Assembly (NCBI GenBank): GCA_026225235.1
Contig: JAMFSK010000044.1
Span: 1-33,392 of the forward strand
Reading direction: 5' to 3'
Length of the DNA stretch: 33,392 bases
DNA from: Burkholderiales bacterium
GTDB lineage: Bacteria > Pseudomonadota > Gammaproteobacteria > Burkholderiales > Burkholderiaceae
Part shown: positions 14,102 to 21,482 of the stretch, piece after piece
How positions within the stretch are numbered: position 1 is the first letter of the stretch
Layout: each line of letters opens with the position of its first letter
Program-made: the position numbers and the translations under genes
Notes under the pieces: model-generated
Database searches by the model: none
Told to the model about the DNA's origin: nothing
The model's input: the letters and a program-made list of their open reading frames with translations, nothing else

Positions 14102-14708
14102 ATGTTTTTGAAAAAGATGCTTCGAGCCATTCTGGCGACTTTCGAGCCGAAGCGCGCCCCCGGCATTTACATGGGCCACGCGCGCACTTGCGATATCTCG
14201 TTCGGCTATCGGATGGGCGCAGGTTTCCCGGGTGACGTGAACCGCACCCACCCGGCGAGCATCGAAGCTTGCTTGGTGGATGTCAATGCGCCCCCGACGC
14301 TCTACGGTCAAGCAGTTGTTGTCGATGCGACCACGCAAGGCGTTCGCCCCCTCGTGGCTGGCGATTCCGCGCTGAACGACATCTACGGTATCACCGTGCG
14401 TCCGTTCCCGATCCAGCAGCAGGCAGCCACTAACTACGGCGCTAGCAACATCGGCGCAGGTACGCCGCCGACTTCGCAGCCAATGGATGTGCTTCGCAGT
14501 GGACATCATGGCAACTCTTTCAGGTTCGACTGCAGCGGTCAAGGGTGGCGCCGTGTACGTCTGGGTTGCAGCATCGACGGGGTCGCATATCCAGGGCAAC
14601 TTCGAAGCAGCGGCAACGGGCGGCAGCACGATCCAACTGGGTCTCAAGACGACGTTCAACGGTCCAGCTGATGCAACCGGCGTCTGCGAAATCGCTTACA
14701 ACATCTAA
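14102..14708 (+). CDS. Capsid cement-like structural protein, apparently frameshifted
   Basis: The start is ATG 14102 with GGAG nine bases upstream. The first frame encodes a cement/decoration-type protein (F-G-Y-R-M-G-A-G-F-P-G-D-V-N-R, I-Y-G-I-T-V-R-P-F-P-I-Q) up to about 14500. The expected C-terminal part (L-S-G-S-T-A-A-V-K-G-G-A-V-Y-V-W-V ... G-V-C-E-I-A-Y-N-I) continues in the frame shifted by +1 (or -2), open to TAA at 14706-14708. If unshifted, the protein ends at 14671 with an Arg/Gly/Ser-rich tail that looks out of frame. No obvious slippery heptamer is present at the junction (around 14489-14506). A sequencing or assembly indel, a broken gene or an unusual programmed shift are all possible. 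Confidence 0.65.
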
Positions 14709-14740
14709 ACCATCGCCACACCTTCAGCGGAGTAGTAAAA

Positions 14741-15949
14741 ATGAGTAATCTGATTCTTCCGCGTCGCACGGCGATGCGTTCGGCCGTCGACGAGCAATTC
14801 GGCGCGCGTTTTGCGGGGCGCATGAAAACCCGTGATGCGATGACGTTTGACCAAGCGCGCGCCATGGATGGCAGCGGCAATCAGCGCGGTCAGTCACTTG
14901 GTGCGCAGTATCGTACGCACGATGGGCTGCAAGATGTCGCTGGCGGTCGTTACCGCACGGTTGACTCGACGGGCGCATTCCTCGTTGGCGAACTCGAACG
15001 TCTGGACATGACGCTGCACGAGCCCCTCGTGTCGGTTACGTGGGGTCGTGACATTGATCTGCGCGAAGACGTCACGCTGGCTGACGAAGTGTCGAGTTAT
15101 ACCGTATCGACCTATGCGTCGTCGGGCGGTCTCGGCGCTGGTAACAGCATCGGCAATGGCAAGGCCTGGATGGGTAAGAAGACCAATCAGGTTGCGGGCG
15201 TTGGTGTGGATATCGGCAAGGTCGTCCAGCCGCTCACGCCGTGGGCGCTGGAGCTGGCCTATACCATTCTGGAGTTGGAATCGGCAGCCAAGACCGGTCG
15301 CCCAATCGACGTCCAGAAGTACAACGCGCTGAAGCTCAAACACCAGATGGACATCGACGAACAGGTGTACATCGGCGATACCAGTCTCGGCATGTACGGC
15401 TTGTGGAACTCGAACAACCGTACCGGCGTGGATCAGGTCACGAACGTATCCAACGTGGTGGCTGGCGCATCCGGTCAGACGCAATGGACCGGCAAGACGG
15501 CCGATGAAATTCTGTCGGACTTCAACGCGCTGATCGTGTCCGTGTGGGCGGCTTCCGGTTATGCCCTGATGCCCGGCAAGGTTGCATTGCCGCCGGTTCA
15601 ATTTGGCTACATCTCGACTGAGAAAGTGTCGCAGGCTGGCAACGTCTCGATCTTGAAGTACGTCAAGGAAAACAACGTCATGACCGCGGAAACGGGCAAG
15701 GAACTGGATATCGTTCCGAGCAAGTGGCTCGTTGGCGCAGGCGTTGGGGGCACCATCGGCACGCTGGGCACCGTTGATCGGATGGCGGCATACACGCAAG
15801 AGAAAGACCGTGTGCGCTTCCCGATGACGATGCTCAACAGCACGCCGATCCAGTACGACTCGATCTATCACAAGGCCACTTATTACGGCCGTCTGGGTGT
15901 GGTGGAAATTGTTTACCCGGAAACGATCGGGTACCGCGACGCCATCTGA
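14741..15949 (+). CDS. Major capsid protein (DUF2184)
   Basis: 402 aa. It fits the DUF2184 capsid family: F-L-V-G-E-L-E-R-L-D-M-T-L-H-E-P-L, then W-G-R-D-I-D-L-R-E-D-V, W-A-L-E-L-A-Y-T-I-L-E-L, Q-V-Y-I-G-D-T-S-L-G-M-Y-G-L-W-N and a C-terminal R-L-G-V-V-E-I-V-Y-P-E-T-I-G-Y-R-D. This is the HK97-fold shell protein. Gly/Ala/Ser-rich loops between (residues 125-145, 235-255) are as expected. GGAG precedes the ATG. The gene follows the protease/scaffold and cement-like genes, the normal order, and is followed by a strong hairpin. Confidence 0.92.
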   Translation: MSNLILPRRTAMRSAVDEQFGARFAGRMKTRDAMTFDQARAMDGSGNQRGQSLGAQYRTHDGLQDVAGGRYRTVDSTGAFLVGELERLDMTLHEPLVSVTWGRDIDLREDVTLADEVSSYTVSTYASSGGLGAGNSIGNGKAWMGKKTNQVAGVGVDIGKVVQPLTPWALELAYTILELESAAKTGRPIDVQKYNALKLKHQMDIDEQVYIGDTSLGMYGLWNSNNRTGVDQVTNVSNVVAGASGQTQWTGKTADEILSDFNALIVSVWAASGYALMPGKVALPPVQFGYISTEKVSQAGNVSILKYVKENNVMTAETGKELDIVPSKWLVGAGVGGTIGTLGTVDRMAAYTQEKDRVRFPMTMLNSTPIQYDSIYHKATYYGRLGVVEIVYPETIGYRDAI

Positions 15950-15956
15950 GCGTCGT

Positions 15957-15992
15957 CCGCTCCGGGGTGGGAGAACTTCTATCCCGGAGCAA
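15957..15992 (+). promoter_or_regulatory. Stable hairpin after the capsid gene (not a T-tract terminator)
   Basis: GCTCCGGGGT (15959-15968) and ATCCCGGAGC (15981-15990) form a ten-pair stem with one G-U and a 12-base loop. No T-run follows. It immediately precedes the GAGGA ribosome binding site of the next gene. Likely roles are 3'-end protection of abundant capsid mRNA or processing. Confidence 0.5.
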
Positions 15993-16004
15993 TGAGGAAT
16001 TACG

Positions 16005-16310
16005 ATGAATCAACCTATGAAAGGGCCGATGGATGTTGCGGCAGCGGGCGAGCCGATCGTAACGGCGATCGTTCCACGCACGTTCATCCTGACAGTCGCC
16101 GACGGCACTCCCGTCCGGGTTCCGGGCGGCATCCACGAGATGCCCGAGTCGATTGCCAGTCACTTCTACTCGAAGGCCAATGGCGTGACGATCTATGTTC
16201 CAGCCAAACCGCCTAAGGCTGAAAAGCTGGTAGTGGCGCGCACTCTGGATGATGAGTCTGCAGCGAAAGATGCAGACTCAGCGCGCCCCGTGCTGTCCGT
16301 GAAGAAGTAA
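16005..16310 (+). CDS. Small hypothetical virion-region protein
   Basis: 101 aa with a short beta domain in the middle (R-T-F-I-L-T-V-A-D-G-T-P-V-R-V-P-G-G-I-H) and a charged C-terminus (A-A-K-D-A-D-S-A-R-P). GAGGA lies seven bases before the ATG. The T-x-x-D-G-T-x-V-x-V-P-x-G segment is common in small phage proteins between the capsid and neck genes, but their role is unknown. No cleavage or membrane signal is seen. Confidence 0.55.
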   Translation: MNQPMKGPMDVAAAGEPIVTAIVPRTFILTVADGTPVRVPGGIHEMPESIASHFYSKANGVTIYVPAKPPKAEKLVVARTLDDESAAKDADSARPVLSVKK

Positions 16311-16325
16311 GGATCAAGGAAAAGC

Positions 16326-17054
16326 ATGAACCCCACTATTGCGCTTACCGCGCCGGCCGCAGGGTCATTCCTGCTCGCAGGTTCGTCGGTCATGCTCAGC
16401 GCATCTGCCATGGCCGTTGCGCCAGCGACAATCGCAAGCGTGGCGTTCTATGTCAATGGCGTTCTGTTGTCGACTGTGACCGCTGCACCGTATCAATATG
16501 CGTGGACGCAGCCATCGGGCGGGGCGTATTCGCTGACGGCGATGGCCACCGATAGTGTCGGGAATGCGACGACGGCGGGATTGTCCGTTACGTTGATCGG
16601 CCTTCGCGCCGACTTTCCGGAGTTTTCCAGCACGCAAAGCTATCCTGATTCGACTATCAACTACTGGCTGAACGTCGCTGGCTTGATGCTGAATCAGTCG
16701 CGATGGGGAACGATGCTGAACACGGGCATTGAGTTGTATGCAGCGCACAATATCGTGCTCGAAGCGCAAGCCGCGATGACGACTGCAGTCGGTGGCATAC
16801 CTGGCGTTTCGAAGGGACCTGTCAGTGGCGAGAGCATCGACAAAGGTAGCGTCTCATACGATTCAGTGACCGCTTCCGAGGCCGGCGCCGGAAATTGGAA
16901 TTTGACCACGTATGGAGCCCGTTTCATTCGCCTTGCAAGAATGTTCGGTGCCGGCGGCATTCAGGTCGGTATTGGATATAACCCCAACCCGCTAAACGCT
17001 GGCGCATGGTCAGGCCCTGACTGCACTCCTGGCTTCACGAATTTCGGAAGCTGA
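16326..17054 (+). CDS. Neck connector (DUF4054) with an N-terminal Ig-like domain
   Basis: 242 aa with two parts. Residues ~3-92 are a bacterial Ig-like fold of the type V-x-L-T-x-P-A-x-G-S-F: S-V-M-L-S-A-S-A, I-A-S-V-A-F-Y-V-N-G-V-L-L-S-T, P-Y-Q-Y-A-W-T, and G-A-Y-S-L-T-A-M-A-T-D-S-V-G-N-A. From ~93 the sequence is a DUF4054 head-tail connector: R-A-D-F-P-E-F-S-S-T-Q-S-Y-P-D-S-T-I-N-Y-W-L, W-G-T-M-L, Y-A-A-H-N-I-V-L. DUF4054 proteins form the adaptor ring below the portal. The added Ig-like domain would protrude from the neck and may bind surface glycans, as proposed for other phage Ig domains. AAGGAAAAGC precedes the ATG. Confidence 0.8.
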   Translation: MNPTIALTAPAAGSFLLAGSSVMLSASAMAVAPATIASVAFYVNGVLLSTVTAAPYQYAWTQPSGGAYSLTAMATDSVGNATTAGLSVTLIGLRADFPEFSSTQSYPDSTINYWLNVAGLMLNQSRWGTMLNTGIELYAAHNIVLEAQAAMTTAVGGIPGVSKGPVSGESIDKGSVSYDSVTASEAGAGNWNLTTYGARFIRLARMFGAGGIQVGIGYNPNPLNAGAWSGPDCTPGFTNFGS

Positions 17055-17056
17055 GC

Positions 17057-17554
17057 ATGAAATCCGGCGCGAAGATGACGAAGGACTCCATGGGGGCGCT
17101 TCGCAAGTCCATTGAGGCTTTATCGAAGAAGCGCGTTCTGGTTGGGATTCCCAGCGAAGAATCAACGCGCGTGAATGACGATGGTTCCGTGTCGCCTATC
17201 AACAATGCGGCGCTCGGATATATTCAAGAACATGGCTCGCCGGCGAATAACATTCCCGAGCGACCCTTTCTCGTGCCCGGCGTGCAGGACTCGCGCGCAA
17301 AAACCGACTCAATGTTCGGTAAAGCCGGTGCAAAGATGCTTGCTGGCGATGAGTCGGGTTGTGACATGGAATTCGATAAGGCAGGCCTGACTGCCGTCTC
17401 TTCGGTCAAGAAAAAGATGGCGGCAGGACCGTTTCAAAAATTGGCGGATAGCACCCTGGCAGCGCGCGCGCGTCGCGGAGTAAAACGCACTACCCCATTG
17501 GTCGATACGGCCAATCTTCAGAATCATATTACCTATGTCAAGCGGACGAAATAA
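17057..17554 (+). CDS. Tail completion / virion morphogenesis-like protein
   Basis: 165 aa. The diagnostic part is V-L-V-G-I-P-S-E-E-S-T-R, then I-N-N-A-A-L-G-Y-I-Q-E-H-G-S-P-A-N-N-I-P-E-R-P-F-L-V-P-G-V, typical of phage neck or tail-completion proteins. These proteins often belong to families annotated HK97 gp10-like or virion morphogenesis. The C-terminal third is basic. Position between the connector and the neck terminator supports a head-tail joining job. The exact family cannot be fixed by eye. Confidence 0.65.
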   Translation: MKSGAKMTKDSMGALRKSIEALSKKRVLVGIPSEESTRVNDDGSVSPINNAALGYIQEHGSPANNIPERPFLVPGVQDSRAKTDSMFGKAGAKMLAGDESGCDMEFDKAGLTAVSSVKKKMAAGPFQKLADSTLAARARRGVKRTTPLVDTANLQNHITYVKRTK

Positions 17555-17556
17555 CC

Positions 17557-17967
17557 ATGCCGATGCTCGACATTTCAACCGCTCTGACGAGCCTGATGTT
17601 CGTCGACGTGTTTCAGGTGACGCGCCGTACGGAAGTGATTGATCAATATGGCGAATCAACCATCACTACGCAGACTTTCTTCCCTGTCTATGGGTCGGTT
17701 CAGGCGGCAAGCAACAACGATTTGAAGCGACTCCCCGATGAGCAGCATCAAGGCAAGAACGTCAGTATCGTGACGAAGTTTCCGTTGCAAGGTGTGGCAC
17801 CGGGCATGCAGCCCGACCTGATTCAATGGCCGATGAACAACGGCGGCGCAAACGCTGATAACTTCGTGGTCGCGTATCTGGACGACTACTCGCAGTTCGC
17901 TGCCGGGTTTATCCAGGCTATCGCCCATTCGATCGATATGGTTGACTTCACCCCAACGTCGAACTGA
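17557..17967 (+). CDS. Probable neck / head-closure protein
   Basis: 136 aa, two bases after the preceding stop. It is beta-rich (F-V-D-V-F-Q-V-T-R-R-T-E-V-I-D-Q-Y-G-E-S) with a central I-V-T-K-F-P-L-Q-G-V segment and a C-terminal D-N-F-V-V-A-Y-L-D-D-Y-S-Q-F-A-A-G-F helix-strand. The head-closure assignment comes mainly from gene order (connector, completion, this gene, terminator, sheath) and small beta-rich nature. No motif pins it down. Confidence 0.5.
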   Translation: MPMLDISTALTSLMFVDVFQVTRRTEVIDQYGESTITTQTFFPVYGSVQAASNNDLKRLPDEQHQGKNVSIVTKFPLQGVAPGMQPDLIQWPMNNGGANADNFVVAYLDDYSQFAAGFIQAIAHSIDMVDFTPTSN

Positions 17968-17969
17968 CC

Positions 17970-18548
17970 ATGCCAGATTCAAGTACCGGCGGATACCTAG
18001 CACCAGCGTCCAGTCCCGCACCTCTTGAAGGTCAGGCGCTCAACCGGTTCCTGCAGCAAGTATGGGTGGGCATCACAGGATTAGACGGAACGCTAGTGCG
18101 TCCGCGCTGGCAACCTGAGCCACCCGCGATACCCGCATTCGGTACGGACTGGATGGCTTTCGGCATCACGCGCCGTCCTGGCGATACGTTTGCTTCGGTA
18201 ATTCATAACGCAGACGGGTCGGACACAGTGTACCGGCAGGAAATCCTGCATGTGCTTTGCACGTTCTATGGCCCGAATGCAGACAATTACGCTTCTCTGT
18301 TGCGCGAAGGATTGTCGGTAGCACAGAACCGGGAAGTCCTGCAATTGAACAATTTCGGCCTGGTTGAGGTCGGCGATCCGGTTACGGCACCAGAATTCAT
18401 CAAGGAGCGATGGACTTATCGCATCGATATGAATGTCGTGTTACGCCGCTCGATAGAACGTACTTATGCTGTCCTAAACATCCTGTCTGCCGAAGGAACG
18501 GTCGATACCGATCCTTACACCGTACCGTTTTCAGTAACCGACGACTAA
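17970..18548 (+). CDS. Phage neck terminator protein (LIC_12616-like)
   Basis: 192 aa. It matches the neck/tail terminator family pattern: L-N-R-F-L-Q-Q-V-W-V-G-I-T-G-L-D-G-T-L-V-R-P-R-W-Q, then R-Q-E-I-L-H-V-L-C-T-F-Y-G-P-N-A-D-N-Y-A-S-L-L-R-E-G, then F-I-K-E-R-W-T-Y-R-I-D-M-N-V-V-L-R-R. These proteins cap the tail tube and join it to the neck. It is the last gene before the sheath and is separated from it by a terminator hairpin. Confidence 0.8.
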   Translation: MPDSSTGGYLAPASSPAPLEGQALNRFLQQVWVGITGLDGTLVRPRWQPEPPAIPAFGTDWMAFGITRRPGDTFASVIHNADGSDTVYRQEILHVLCTFYGPNADNYASLLREGLSVAQNREVLQLNNFGLVEVGDPVTAPEFIKERWTYRIDMNVVLRRSIERTYAVLNILSAEGTVDTDPYTVPFSVTDD

Positions 18549-18570
18549 CCTCTACATCACGATGTTTCCA

Positions 18571-18595
18571 AGGCCGCCATTGAGCGGCCTTTTTC
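18571..18595 (+). terminator. Intrinsic terminator before the tail sheath gene
   Basis: AGGCCGC (18571-18577) and GCGGCCT (18584-18590) around a six-base loop, followed by TTTTCTTTT. The sheath start lies 16 bases further on. Confidence 0.85.
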
Positions 18596-18610
18596 TTTTG
18601 GGATCGCACA

Positions 18611-20425
18611 ATGACGACGGCTCAGCTTCCTATTTCACGGCTTATCACTGGGACAGTTAACCTGTCGCCTAACGCGGCCCAAGCGCAAAACCTGAATACC
18701 GAACTGATCATCGGCTCTTCGAATGTGATCGATGTGGTTTCACGGATGCGCCAATACCTGAGTGATACGGCGGTTGCAGGAGATTTCGGCACCGCCGCAC
18801 CGGAGTATCTGGCGGCCGTGGATTGGTTCGGTCAGACCCCCCAGCCACCCTCGGTATTGATCGGCCGCTGGGCACAGACCGCGACCGGGGCACAACTGTT
18901 CGGCGCGTCGCTCTCCGTCGCAGCGCAGCTGATGACCGCATGGACTGTCATTACGGCGCCCGCGTTCTCGATCACAATCAATGGAACGCCCTACACGATC
19001 TCGCCGGCCAGTTTCGGCACGTCGACGAACCTCAATGGTATCGCTGCACTGATCCAAACTGCTCTGGCTGCAGCTGTGGCCGGATCAACCTGCGTGTGGA
19101 ATTCGAGCTTTGCCCAGTTCCAGATCACCGATGGCACAACCGGTGCGACCTCGGCACTCAGTTTTGCGAGCGCGCCGACGGCGTTTGGCAGCGTTACCTA
19201 TTCAGTCAACCTGACCGCAGCCGCCACCGTCACGATCGGCGGCACGGTGGTGACCTATGTCACAGCCATCACGACCGGCGCGCAAATCTTGATTGGCGCA
19301 ACGCTTGCGGCTACTTTGGCGAATGCCGTTACGTTCCTGAACCAGTCGGCAGATACGAATCTTTCGAAGGCTGTTTACTCGGTCAATCAGGCTGGCACGG
19401 CACTCCAGATCGCCTACAAGACGGCCGGTACCGCGGGCAACACATTCACCCTCACGGCATCGATCGGAACTGCCTCGGGCGCGACTCTGTCGGGCGGCTC
19501 GGGCACGGACATCTCCTCGATGCTTGGCATGACTTCGGCGTCTTCTGGAGCCTATGTCGCCCAAGGCATCGCAGCAGAATCAGCCGTGTCCGCTGTCACG
19601 ATCTTTGACAATCTGTTCGGGCAGCAATGGTACGGACTGACGGTGTGTGGTGCAGCCGATGCTGACCACCTCGCCATCGCACCGTTTATCGAAGCCTCCA
19701 CAAACAAGCACTTCTACGGCGTGACCACGCAGGAAGCGGGCGTACTGGTTTCGTCGGTTACCACCGACATTGCGGCAGAACTTCAGGCGCTCGGCTTTAA
19801 CAAGACCTGCGTTCAGTATTCGAGCAATAGCCCATACGCGGTGAATTCCCTGCTTGGTCGGCAGTTGACGGTGGACTACACCGGCAACAACACGGTCATT
19901 ACCTTGTTCTACAAGCAGGAACCCGGGGTTCAGGCGGAAACACTCAACGCCACTCAGATCGCTGCACTCGAAGCCAGTAACTGCAACGTGTACGTCGCCT
20001 ACAACAACAATACGACCATCATCGAGCCCGCTGTCGTGTGCTCGGGTCAGTTCATCGACACGATCGTCGGATGCGATGCGCTGGTGATCGACGCGCAGAC
20101 GGCACTGTTCAATGCGTTATACACCGCCGCGACGAAGATTCCGCAGACTGACGCGGGCATGCATATCCTTGCGCTCCAGCTCGAAGGCATCTGCCAACAG
20201 TACGTGGACAACGGTCTCGGCGCGCCGGGCACTTGGAACAGCGGCGGATTCGGCACGTTGAACCAAGGTGATTACCTGCCCAAGGGGTACTACGTCTACC
20301 AGCCCCCGGTCGCATCGCAAAGCCAAGCCAATCGGGCCGCGCGCAAGTCGGTCCCGTTCCAGATCGCATTTAAGTTGGCTGGCGCAGTACACACAGCCGA
20401 TTTCGCAATTTCCGTGAATCCCTAA
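18611..20425 (+). CDS. Tail sheath protein (DUF3383) with an inserted domain
   Basis: 604 aa, longer than usual DUF3383 sheath proteins. The N-terminus (I-S-R-L-I-T-G-T-V-N-L-S) and the block W-F-G-Q-T-P-Q-P-P-S-V-L-I-G-R-W are diagnostic, as is the C-terminal half (Q-W-Y-G-L-T-V-C-G-A-A-D-A-D-H, F-Y-K-Q-E-P-G-V-Q-A-E-T-L). Residues ~200-297 interrupt the usual path from the beta domain to S-G-T-D-I-S-S-M-L-G with a Thr/Ala/Gly-rich domain (T-V-T-I-G-G-T-V-V-T-Y, A-Y-K-T-A-G-T-A-G-N-T-F-T-L-T-A). The contractile sheath drives DNA injection; the insert should lie on its outer surface. Confidence 0.9.
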   Translation: MTTAQLPISRLITGTVNLSPNAAQAQNLNTELIIGSSNVIDVVSRMRQYLSDTAVAGDFGTAAPEYLAAVDWFGQTPQPPSVLIGRWAQTATGAQLFGASLSVAAQLMTAWTVITAPAFSITINGTPYTISPASFGTSTNLNGIAALIQTALAAAVAGSTCVWNSSFAQFQITDGTTGATSALSFASAPTAFGSVTYSVNLTAAATVTIGGTVVTYVTAITTGAQILIGATLAATLANAVTFLNQSADTNLSKAVYSVNQAGTALQIAYKTAGTAGNTFTLTASIGTASGATLSGGSGTDISSMLGMTSASSGAYVAQGIAAESAVSAVTIFDNLFGQQWYGLTVCGAADADHLAIAPFIEASTNKHFYGVTTQEAGVLVSSVTTDIAAELQALGFNKTCVQYSSNSPYAVNSLLGRQLTVDYTGNNTVITLFYKQEPGVQAETLNATQIAALEASNCNVYVAYNNNTTIIEPAVVCSGQFIDTIVGCDALVIDAQTALFNALYTAATKIPQTDAGMHILALQLEGICQQYVDNGLGAPGTWNSGGFGTLNQGDYLPKGYYVYQPPVASQSQANRAARKSVPFQIAFKLAGAVHTADFAISVNP

Positions 20426-20436
20426 TCGAGCAAAAT

Positions 20437-20880
20437 ATGACCACTTATTCTTTTCTCGACTTCTCGATGACGATAAGCGGGCCTGGTGGCTCGATCTCGC
20501 TGGGCAATGTCGCGGGCGATGCCAAAGAGGGCGTGACCTTCGAGGCGGTCGAGGACGTCAACAAGATGACCATCGGGGCCGGAGGGGACGCGATGCATAG
20601 CCTGATCGCCAGCAAAGGCGGCAAAGCTACGGTGCGCCTGCTGAAAACTTCTCCGACCAATGGCCTGCTGATGGCCATGCTGAGCTTTCAGCGCACGAGC
20701 TCAGCGAACTGGGGGCAAAATAAGGTTGCCGCTTCGGATGTCGTACGCGGCGATCAGTATTCGTGTCAGCAGGTTGCGTTCGCCAAGGTGCCAAGCAACA
20801 CCTACGCTCAGGAAGCCGGCATGATCGAATGGAATTTCGATATCGGCATCATGGATCAAGCTTTGGCAACGGGGCTATAA
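20437..20880 (+). CDS. Tail tube protein (DUF3277)
   Basis: 147 aa. It matches DUF3277: Y-S-F-L-D-F-S-M-T-I-S-G-P-G-G, then K-E-G-V-T-F-E-A-V-E-D-V-N-K-M-T-I-G-A-G-G-D-A-M-H-S-L and K-G-G-K-A-T-V-R-L-L-K-T-S-P-T-N. The tube is stacked inside the sheath and forms the DNA channel. Gene order sheath then tube is standard. The chaperone gene follows three bases after. Confidence 0.9.
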   Translation: MTTYSFLDFSMTISGPGGSISLGNVAGDAKEGVTFEAVEDVNKMTIGAGGDAMHSLIASKGGKATVRLLKTSPTNGLLMAMLSFQRTSSANWGQNKVAASDVVRGDQYSCQQVAFAKVPSNTYAQEAGMIEWNFDIGIMDQALATGL

Positions 20881-20883
20881 ACC

Positions 20884-21482
20884 ATGAGTGACATCGTTGA
20901 AATCAGCGGCCAGAAATATCGCATCGGGAATATGGGCGCGCGCAAGCAGCTTCATGTTTCGCGTCGGCTTGGCCCGGCCATGCTGGGGCTGCTCGCATCG
21001 TCGCAGACAAAGAATTTCAATATTACCGCCATGCTCGGGCCGGCCGTTGACGCTCTCTCCAAGATGAGCGACGAAGATACTGATTATGTGATTGACCATT
21101 GTCTGGATGTTGTTCAGCGTGAGCAGGACAACGGTCAATGGGCGCGCATTCGTGCTGGCAATGGTGGACTGATGTTTCAGGACATCGGTTTGTTGCAGAT
21201 GCTAAATCTGACGCGCGCGGTGCTCGCGGAGAACCTGAAGGATTTTTTTCCTACCGCGGCTCAGGGCTAGAGCCGCGAACAATCGATTCGATTGCTCTAG
21301 CTTCCTTGCCTGATGGCGAGGACTGGCTAATGAGGCCTGTCCTTGAGGGCCTATGCAAGTACGAGTCTTTGCTCGACGACACACTGACGTTGGGTGACAT
21401 CGCCCTTATGAATGATGCGCTCAACGTGCGCGCAGAAAATCAAATAAGAATCCAGGAAGCCGCTGAACGGAACAGACCATGA
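20884..21482 (+). CDS. Tail assembly chaperone with -1 frameshifted longer form
   Basis: The short product is 128 aa (20884-21270). A -1 shift at T-TTT-TTT (21243-21249) continues in the second frame to TGA at 21480-21482. It gives a ~199-aa product whose added part includes A-S-L-P-D-G-E-D-W-L-M-R-P-V-L and D-I-A-L-M-N-D-A-L-N-V-R-A-E-N. This is the G/G-T architecture of lambda-type chaperones that bind the tape measure and tail tube and are absent from the virion. The C-terminal frame alone would begin out of frame, so it is not an independent gene. Its stop overlaps the tape measure ATG, the normal order. Confidence 0.88.
21243..21277 (+). promoter_or_regulatory. Programmed -1 ribosomal frameshift signal
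   Basis: Slippery T TTT TTT in the zero frame, a five-base spacer, then a perfect eight-pair hairpin: CGCGGCTC (21255-21262) with GAGCCGCG (21270-21277) and a seven-base loop. The zero-frame stop (21268-21270) is at the loop/stem edge. A second small hairpin CAATCG/CGATTG follows at 21280-21294. Confidence 0.85.

Noticed and set aside
14894..15871. 325-aa reverse frame over the major capsid gene
   Set aside because: Antisense shadow, Arg/His/Val-rich, within a conserved capsid gene.
18823..19608. 261-aa second forward frame in the sheath gene
   Set aside because: His/Arg/Cys-rich out-of-frame translation of the sheath coding sequence.
21138..21482. Independent gene in the second frame of the tail chaperone
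   Set aside because: Its first 40 residues are out-of-frame translation of the chaperone, and the slippery site plus hairpin explain the second frame as a frameshift extension.
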